The notes beneath the pieces were generated by a model. The model was not told where the DNA came from, did not search any database, and saw nothing but the letters and a program-made list of their open reading frames with translations. Shown one piece after another: positions 56,870 to 64,000 of a stretch of DNA of 64,000 nt. This DNA comes from Avena insularis (taxonomy: Eukaryota; Streptophyta; Magnoliopsida; Poales; Poaceae): assembly GCA_023614405.1 (NCBI GenBank), contig JAJUPC010000238.1, positions 186,001-250,000 of the forward strand. The letters are read 5' to 3'. Within the stretch, counting starts at the first letter, position 1. Each line of letters opens with the position of its first letter. The translations under genes were made by a program, and so were the position numbers.

Positions 56870-59800
56870 TATAGAGTATTCTCCGTATGGGTCTATGACC
56901 TCGTCGATAAAAAATCCAGCCAATTTCTCTTGTATTGCTAGTAGGCGGTCCTATGATAGGAGCTTGTCCCGCACCGCGTCCAACTATAAGAAGGATATCA
57001 TTTGAATTAGACCTAACACAACTTTTTGTAATAAAAATAAAAGATGAATATATTGTTACTTACTCGAATAGTTTCCAAGGACTTCTCAGTAGTGATGCGA
57101 ATGAACTCGCACACGTAGAATCCATATAGATTAGTCCCCTGTGGCTGCCTCGCGCACTTTACAAGAATATAATTCAATCAAATAATAACTCTAGCATGAT
57201 AAATATACGTAAACTAGAATTAAATAGATGCGTGGACCTAGCTCGTACTACTTATCGAGACCGATTTAAAAAATAGCTCCTCACGCCATTGACCACAGAC
57301 CTTGTTCTTGAACCGTTTCCAAACCCTACTTGACAAAAAAAATGAATGTATGAGTTAATAACTACTTGATATCCTAGAAAATGAACGGAAGAAACCGATA
57401 TAGTGCGATAATGGTTGAAATTACCTCTGGAGCGTATCGATGTGAACTCTTCCGAAGTCAACTAAAATGCTTAGAAGAATCCAGTGGTAGCTACGCAAGG
57501 TTTACATACGTCAGTAACGCATCATTACACTGAACATCGAGTAAGCAAAAGTTAATGTGTAAAAGACAATAACACACTCGTCCGAAGTGGTAAGAGAATA
57601 GTATTTCATTACAGAAATGCTGGTTCATGAGAAACCGGAGCAAGTTTTGCTCGGTCTCCAGTGGCATATCCTTTAGCACAACTCCATTAACTCAATGTGG
57701 GTCAATGAACCTAAAACCGTTGATAGCCTTTCTTTTACATTTGAGAATCTTCAATATGCATCATTATATATAGCGTACAAAAAAATATAGTGAGTATACT
57801 TACCGACAATGAATTGAACAAGTTGAGCTAGAGACTTAATTACATAAATAAAGTAATCACTTACAGACAGTAGGAACTAAGGATAGATTTGTCGAGTTCC
57901 TTTAGATTGAATAACTGAAAGAATTCCGTAAATTCAATAGGGACGTCGTCTTCAGCGAAGTAATACTCTTCTCGAACTTTCACTATGAGCCAATATCGCT
58001 CTTCTTTTGATACTTTCATGTACCATTCATGCAATCATCGCATTTTTGTTGGCATATCCGAAAGCCTCTCAGAACTGACCAGAGGCTCCTCGTGAACAAA
58101 TTTGGGTGCTACCTCAGCCTTGGGCATATGATCGCCGTGAATAATATCATGAATAGACATGTTACATTGCTCGGCCAATATCTTAGCCGTTTCTGGATCC
58201 ATAGGGTCTCCCCCATATAGTTGAGGTTCAGGTATGTACACCTGGAGCGGGGGGAGCGATTGATTTGCTTGTTTCCCCAGCTGGGGAACGTCTCTGTTGG
58301 TTCTTCGGCTACCACTCGATTGTTTTGATTGTTTCCCTAGTTGGGGAACGTTCGTTCTGATGCTTCCGCTACCACTCGATTGTTTTGCTTGTTCCCCTTG
58401 CTGGGGAACGTCTTTGGTGATGCTTCCTCTACCACTTGATCTCTTCTGTTTTAGTGTCTTGTAAAGAAATCATGTATAGTCATCTGGCACATTTAACTGA
58501 GCTTCGGATGGCTATGTCAGTAATTTCCTAAAGTGCTCCTTGGTTTCCGGTTTTATTTGGACCTCTGGCTCAGGTTGTTTCTTTTTAAAATGAGCATCCA
58601 CTTCGACCCGTACGACCGCATCGGTCTCCTCATCGGTCAGGTCGTAATCCCTCTTGGGAGGAACCAGTGGTACTCTTCGGAGGGGCGACAACTGTCGCTT
58701 TGGGTGCCGGCACTCGACGGAGCGGTGCTATTCTTCCGCTTTTGGCCCTTAGTGGGTGGAGGCGGCTGCGTAGATTGAGATGCACTCGTGTTGAGGTCAT
58801 GGATTGTTCTTGGAGGTGGTGGAATTTTACTGGGAGGAAACGGTGCCCTTGGAGGTGGACTTGGAGGTGGACTTGATGTATTCCTTTTTCCAAAGAATGA
58901 AGCCACTCGTGACTTCTCCCAGTGTCGTCGCCCCTTCACCTCTAGGGAAGTCAAGTAGTAGTGACTGACACAGTGGTTGAACTTCATCCACACTGACACG
59001 AGCATAGCCAACTGGAATCGGATTGCAATGGTAGGTCGCTCCCGGTGCAGAAGGTAAAGAAAAGCCGACCGCCACCTTCATGGATATGTTCTTCAGTTCA
59101 ACATGCAGCTCACAACTAGTATTCTCCTTAATTGCATCCACGGGGTACACAACCATCGTTGCATCATTACCGTGGCCCTCCGTGGAAGCCACACTGCTTT
59201 TCAGTTGCAATGGGCCGACCGTACTGTCTGGTGCAGTATCTTGTTGTTGGAGTCCTTTAAGTTCATTAAGCTCTTGCTGATGCTCCTGCAGCATGGCTTC
59301 AAACCTCGCGAACCGCTCTGCATCCTCCTCTTTTTTCCGCTTTGTTTTTCTCGATCGGCTTCTGTACGTGTCAAGGTCCTCGGGAAACCCGATAGCCCAT
59401 GGACAAGAAGGTCCGAACCCTCTTGTTCGTCCAGCCTTTTCAGGATTCCCGAGAGCCTTTGTCACCTCATCGTTTTCTTTGTCGGGAACAAACTTTTCCT
59501 CTTCAGCCTCTCTTATCACTTTAATAAGATCATCGTTGGGTCCAGCAACTTCTTTGGCTACAACAATCTTGCCTGTTTCTGGGTCATACGATTCCCCATG
59601 CCTGAGTAACCAATTTCTTGACCTCAAGGGCCAACTAGACATAGCTGGAGTGACCCCTTTAGCCGCCAGGTCGGCCTCGGCTTTATCCCACTTAGGCATG
59701 GCATTCTTGTAGCCACCTGTGCCCATATGATGGTGATATTTCTTTTTGGCTGCATTTAGCTTATTCTTTTCTGACATTCCCACAGCTGGTGTCGAGGTCT

Positions 59801-60561
59801 TGTATTCCACAAATGCGGCCCAGTTATCCTGCTGCTTCTCTAGTGGGCCAGTGAATGGAGGATTTTTTTCTTCAATACATATTTGTGGTACAATCTTTTC
59901 TTCCATTCCATGAATAGTTCGCCCATCTTCTTAAGATCCCACTGCTTGACTTTCCTCGTCATTTGCTGTGTGAGCTCATCAGTCTCCAAGACTGATAGGG
60001 TGAAACGTGTCATGAGAGAATTCCACATCGCATCTCTCGCTCTGTCATCTACAAAAATAGCCCCAGCTGGATCTCTTTTCTTTCCTGGCTTATTCAACTC
60101 TCGCGTGGTGATCGAGACGGTGTCTCTAACAATCACTCCGCATTGATGTACACATCCATTCACAGATTCTTTAGGCTCCAACGGTTGACCCAGCGCAGAG
60201 ACTAAGTCAATGCTAAAACGGATATCAGCGGGCAACTTTTGTGCCGGGCCTCTTGTCCTTGTAGAAGATTGGCTGGATGCGGAGGTCTAAGAGAAGAAAC
60301 ATTCGTCAGTACATATATATGAATCAATTAGTGCATCTATACTAGTGATCGATCGGTAGAGGCTTTATATACCTCGACGGAGTTTGTTATTATTAAGGTG
60401 TCTTCACCATGGTCTCCACCATAGTTGGCACCATCGTCTCCACTATCGTCTCCACCCTCGTCTCCTCTAGACAAATTAAGATATTGGGAGCCATCATCGT
60501 AACCCCCAGTACCCTCATCTATCATGTTGAAAATCTTATATTCATTCTGTCTACCGTCCAT
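56870..60561 (-). pseudogene. CACTA second gene: TNPA-like region fused to a Ulp1-type protease region
   Basis: From 60561 down: an acidic N-terminus (YDDGSQYLNLSRGDEGGDDS), then a segment from 60235 (MWNSLMTRFTLSVLETDELT), a frameshift near 59870, then NPPFTGPLEKQQDNWAAFVE (59840), a Transposase_24-like region, a charged coiled-coil part and a DUF8039-like part (YHCNPIPVGYARVSVDEV). After another frameshift come a Pro-rich linker, three 20-residue repeats containing VPQLGKQ (58258-58438) and YIPEPQLYGGDPMDPETAKI. A stop at 58035 follows. Exon-like pieces at 57900-58020, 57490-57700, 57260-57330, 57086-57165 and 56870-56950 match the Ulp1-like C48 peptidase fold of such elements (LLRFLMNQHFCNEILFSY; QPQGTNLYGFYVCEF). 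The position where the catalytic Cys is expected (NLCG) holds Tyr (codon 57124-57126). The product would bind element ends; the protease part's role is unknown. Confidence 0.8.
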
Positions 60562-60850
60562 AGCTTAACTAATACAGAAAAAGAATATTGCATTAATTAA
60601 AAGAATATTACAATTGCGACAACTCGAATACAGAAAAAACATTACGTACTAATAATGAAACAATTTTGCATTAAGGTAAAGTACAATAATATAAGATAAA
60701 GTACATTATTAATACATCTCGCTTATAAGATAAAGTACAATAATAATCAAACTAGCGAACTTGGCTGCCGCGTTCTGTGCCACGGCAGCTCTGCACCCAG
60801 AGAAGAGGAACCATCACCGGAGAATATCTCGGGTGAGATCCATGAACCTG

Positions 60851-61141
60851 CTAGATATTGGAGAACCTAGTCTCCAAAACATACATATATCGTCGTATGT
60901 GCTCGTCCTCCTCCCTGATAGGACGACATACCACCTCCTCGGGGGCCGGCTCCCTCTGCACCACTCCTGGACCTCGTGGACGCCACCAAAGAAGCTCCAG
61001 GTCGACGATGATACCCGGATTCCTCACCAAGGTACGAGTCCCGACAGGTAGCACCTCCCAGTGCCAACCCGGCGAAGTCCAGGCTCGGACATCCCTGGAA
61101 CTGACGGAGTCCAGTAGTCTCGGACGAGGGGGACGTGGCAT
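60851..61141 (-). CDS. Conserved small CACTA ORF upstream of the TNPA-like gene, 96 aa
   Basis: Open from the ATG at 61141 to the stop at 60851, rich in Arg, Pro and Trp. It contains DVRAWTSPGWHWEVLPVGTR, LLWWRPRGPGVVQREPAPEE and VVCRPIREEDEHIRRYMYV. I recall comparable W-SPGWHWE and LLWWRPR motifs in the second gene of other Triticeae CACTA elements. It probably forms an early exon of the same transcript as 56870-60561. No catalytic domain is seen and its function is unknown. Confidence 0.5.
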   Translation of the reverse strand: MPRPPRPRLLDSVSSRDVRAWTSPGWHWEVLPVGTRTLVRNPGIIVDLELLWWRPRGPGVVQREPAPEEVVCRPIREEDEHIRRYMYVLETRFSNI

Positions 61142-61199
61142 AACTAAATAATAGCAATAAACAATTATAAAACATAAATAGTAAGTAAATCACTAAGTA

Positions 61200-61745
61200 T
61201 TGCCCTAATAACACTAACCCTAAACCTAACACTAACTAAACTAAACCTAATTAACTATGTATCCTAACTAACCCTAGATAAATCCAAGTCAACTAATATG
61301 GGTCGGAGGGAGTTAATTATCCTAATACTAATACTAACTAAATTAACCTAATACTAACATATACTAATAATAACTAAATTAACCTAATACTAATACTAAC
61401 ACTAACTAAATCAACTACTATATGTTAATTAACCTAATTAACATATACTAATACTAACTAAATTAACCTAATTAACATATACTAATACTAACTAAATTAA
61501 CCTAATTAACATATACTAATACTAACTAAATTAACCTAATACTAATACTAACACTAACTAAATCAACCTAATTATACTAATACTAACTAAATTAACCTAT
61601 TACTAACTAAATTAACCAAACTAATACTAATAGTAACAACTAATACTAATTCTAATACTAACTAAACTCACCAAATTAACATATATATACTAATAAATAA
61701 CCTATACAATTAACGCTAATAATATATACTAATAATTAACCTAAC
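61200..61745 (-). repeat. AT-rich low-complexity minisatellite, probable intron
   Basis: Built from actaat, aactaa and ttaacct words. A 34-bp unit (starting acatatactaatactaact) repeats three times at about 61441-61542. On the minus strand it begins right after gcag|gtgagg at about 61757, a good splice donor, and ends before the ORF at 61141, so it may be a long intron of the second CACTA gene. The few ccctaaacc words at 61208-61225 are part of this low complexity and not telomeric. Confidence 0.6.
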
Positions 61746-62140
61746 TACTAACCCTCACCTGCGGGGGCGGTGGGCACGGGCGAACGGATGGCGTGGCGGA
61801 CAGCGCGGCGGCGCAGCGGACGGACGATGACGGTGCAGCGGCGGGGCAGACGGACAGCACGGTGGCACGACTCCTCCACGGGCACGGCGACGCGGCTCCT
61901 CCACAGGCGCGGGTGTGGCGGTGATTCGGTGTCAGGGAAGAAAACGCTGCTCTGGGTCGTGGCTCGACCCGGGGTGGAGGTGGGGTATTTATACCCCACC
62001 ACCTTTAGCCCCGGTTTGTATTACAAACCCGGGCTAAAGGTGTTTTCGGCCCGCCGCTCTTCCCGCGCGCCATACCCCTTTAGTCCCGGTTTGTAAAGGT
62101 CACCCTTTAATCCCAGTTTGTAATACAAACCGGGGCTAAA
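61746..62140 (-). promoter_or_regulatory. Internal promoter-like region of the CACTA element (minus strand)
   Basis: 62000-62140 holds three or four copies of an inverted-repeat word (cccggtttgtaatacaaacc and variants with gctaaagg or tttagtccc), related to the subterminal repeats at 56358. Just downstream on the minus strand is a TATA box (tataaatac, plus-strand positions 61985-61993), then a 230-bp GC-rich leader or first exon (61985-61757). I infer this drives the second gene (60851-61141 and 56870-60561). Confidence 0.5.
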
Positions 62141-62159
62141 GGGGGTTTTTGGCGCCAAA

Positions 62160-62448
62160 AAGAAAAATGGTTTATAATTTTCAGAAAATTATATATTATA
62201 TATCAAAATTTTCAGAAAAAGAAGATCTATAATTTAAATCTATTATCATACTTTATTATACAACTTAAATGAAATTATCTATTGTTTAACAAGTATTATA
62301 TTTACTACAAATGTTGGAAAAATATAGTTTATTATTTAAAAACAGAAAAATATATATAATGTACCAAAATATTCACAAAAAAATAATATACTCATTAGAA
62401 ATATAATATTTAATACAAAAAATAATATATTCATTAGAAATATAATAT
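62160..62448. other. AT-rich spacer at the 3' end of the transposase gene
   Basis: Low-complexity sequence with repeated tataatatttaatac and attagaaatataat. It separates the last TNP2 codons from the internal promoter-like region. No gene. Confidence 0.6.
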
Positions 62449-64000
62449 TTAATACGATGAGCGCTTTGGCTCATCATATGATGTATTCTTTTGCTTATCT
62501 TTCCTTTTTCTCGGTTTGGTAGACATGTCCTTCACATAAAAAACCTGAGCCACATCATTGGCTAGGAAAAATGGTTCATTTCTATATGCAAGGTTGTTGA
62601 GATCCACTGTTGTGATTCCGTATTTCTTGTCTACCTCAACGCCTCCTATCAGCTTGACCCATTTGCACCAAAACAAATGGACCTTAAAATAAGCTCCATA
62701 GTCAAGTTCCCATATCTCCTCTATGTAACCATAATATGTATCCTTTTGCCCATTCTCGTCTGTTACATCAAATCGGGCACCACTATTTTGGTTGGTTCTC
62801 TTTTTATCTTCGGCGATCGTGTAAAATGTATTCCCATTTATCTCGTGCCTTTGGAAAGTCAATATAGTCGAAGATGGTGATCTAACCAACAAGTATAACT
62901 GCTCTCCAACATTTATGTCATTCATGAGATGTGTCTGCAACCAACCGCCAAAAGTCCTCATGTGTTCATCTCTAATCTAGGAGCCAGGCTTCCCCGGGTT
63001 GTTGGAGTGTATAATATTCTTGTATTCCTCGATATACAGAGCCACCAAGGTGGGACTTTGCAGAACTGTGTAGTGTGCTTTAGTGAGAGGATGTCCGTCC
63101 ATATATATCCTTGATTTCTTTCCTAGCGTGCCTTTTCCACTAAGTCTACCCTCATGCCATGATTCAGGAACACCGATGGGCTTAAGGTTAGGAATAAAGT
63201 CAACACAAAACTCAAATGACCTCCTATGTTCCATAACCCTTTGAGATGCTTCCTTCTGGCCTAGCACGATTATGAACATATTTCTTTAAGACTCCCATGA
63301 ACCTCTCAAAGGGGAACATATTGTGTAGAAATATCGGACCGAGAATGTTAATCTCTTCGACTAGGTGAACTAGGAGGTGCGTCATAATATTGAAGAAGGA
63401 TGGTGGGAACACCAACTCGAAGATGACAAGACATTGGACCACATCTTTCTGTAACCTTGGTACACTATCTAGACTGATTACCTTCTGAGAAATTGCATTG
63501 AGAAACGCACATAGCTTCACAATGGGTACTCGAACATTTTCCTGCAGGAGTCCCCTCAATGCAATCGGAAGCAGCTGGGTCATAAGCACGTGGCAGTCAT
63601 GAGACTTTAGGTTTTGAAATTTTTTCTCTGCCATATTTATTATTCCCTTTATGTTCGACGAGAAACCAGACGGAATCTTGATATTATAAAGGACTTCAAA
63701 AAAGATTTCCTTCTCTTTTTTGGTAAGAGCGTATCTGGCAGTACCTTCAAACAGCTCTGGATGCATGTCGTCTCGGTCTTTCATACGTTGTTGCTCCTGC
63801 TGTCCTTTAGGTGTATCTTTGCTCTTCCCATACACGCCCAAGAAGCCTAGCAGCGTCACGCAAAGATTCCTCGTTAGGTGCATCACGTCAATTACATAGC
63901 GGACATCTAGGACTTTCCAATAGGGTAGCTCCCAAAATATAGATTTCTTTTTCCACATGGGTGCGTGTCCGACATCGTCCTTCGGAACAGATTGTCTACC
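62449..64000 (-). pseudogene. CACTA TNP2-type transposase, C-terminal half, disrupted
   Basis: The frame entering from beyond the window to 63224 reads HLTRNLCVTLLGFLG, LKSHDCHVLMTQLLPIALRG, FPPSFFNIMTHLLVHLVEEI and MFPFERFMGVLKKYVHNRAR, the end of the TNP2 catalytic region followed by DUF4218. It stops at a TAG where the family continues. A frameshift takes the reading to 63279-62977 (EFCVDFIPNLKPIGVPES). A further TAG at 62977-62979 precedes RDEHMRTFGGW, and 62961-62449 carries a DUF4216-like domain (DTYYGYIEEIWELDYGAYFK; VDLNNLAYRNEPFFLANDVA). TNP2 cuts and joins the element ends; this copy cannot. The N-terminal part lies outside the window. Confidence 0.9.

Larger units (their letters stand above)
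56358..64000 (-). mobile_element. Large CACTA transposon with both transposon genes, partial (runs off the window)
   Basis: The end at 56358 reads cactagtagaaaccaggc, a typical grass CACTA terminus, preceded by GGC as the likely 3-bp target duplication. Inside lie subterminal copies of aaccgggactaaagg, a TNPA-like/Ulp1-like gene (56870-61141) and a TNP2-type transposase (62449-64000), all on the minus strand. The other terminus is beyond 64000. Lesions in every gene argue that this copy cannot move by itself, though its ends could still respond to a helper. Confidence 0.88.

Noticed and set aside
58637..59712. Plus-strand ORFs opposite the TNPA-like gene
   Set aside because: The minus-strand frames carry family motifs. 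The plus-strand ORFs are antisense shadows.
61200..61240. Telomere-like ccctaaacc words
   Set aside because: They are a few isolated words in an actaact/ttaacct low-complexity tract within a CACTA element, not a run of telomere units.

Overview
This window is plant nuclear DNA, most likely from a large-genome Triticeae grass (wheat, Aegilops, barley or rye group). The evidence is nested LTR retrotransposons of the Athila-like type primed by tRNA-Asp, CACTA transposons with grass-type ends, Stowaway-like MITE ends, and degenerate F-box/DUF295, SINA-like and lipid-transfer-protein genes. The species cannot be fixed from sequence alone. I see no intact host gene, no rRNA or tRNA gene and no CRISPR. 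Nearly everything is transposon, tandem repeat or pseudogene.

Left third (1-30.6 kb): a nest of transposons. A truncated LTR element occupies 1-2513. A CACTA element runs from 3015 to 15893, with matching ends and a 3-bp ATA target duplication. It carries a 667-bp tandem repeat and what looks like a captured 5' piece of an SGT1-type gene, and encodes no recognisable transposase. Inside it, exactly at the captured gene leader, sits a complete 6.9-kb non-autonomous LTR retrotransposon (5904-12760, target duplication AGGAG) with one open 240-codon ORF. Next comes an array of about 530-bp tandem units (15984-30400), split by a complete 10.5-kb Athila-like element (17195-27692, target duplication GCGTG). 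Its gag-pol is recognisable but broken by five stops and three frameshifts. The two complete elements share their primer site and 3' internal region, so they may be a non-autonomous/autonomous pair.

Middle (30.6-55.4 kb): lower transposon density with decayed genes. There is a RING-less SINA-like pseudogene (31.2-32.0 kb), two F-box/DUF295 pseudogenes (34.4-36.8 and 45.2-46.6 kb), an unidentified exon series (37.9-38.8 kb) and a CACTA TNP2 shred (39.6 kb). There are also tandem repeats with 128-bp and 139-bp periods, a pair of paralogous blocks flanking the second DUF295 pseudogene, a second copy of the 530-bp repeat and its flank (50.9-51.9 kb), MITEs and Helitron-like 3' termini.

Right end (55.4-64 kb): a minus-strand lipid-transfer-protein gene (55858-56357) is cut inside its signal-peptide region by a second, larger CACTA element that starts at 56358 and runs off the window. 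That element keeps, on the minus strand, a TNP2-type transposase (62449-64000) and a second gene with a TNPA-like part followed by a Ulp1-type protease part whose apparent catalytic cysteine is lost. An internal promoter-like region made of inverted repeats lies between them.

Inferred order of events: host repeats and Helitron ends first, then the CACTA at 3015, then the LTR element inside it. The Athila-like element entered the tandem array independently. Names of transposon families (for example Sabrina or WHAM) are suggestions only, since no repeat library could be searched.
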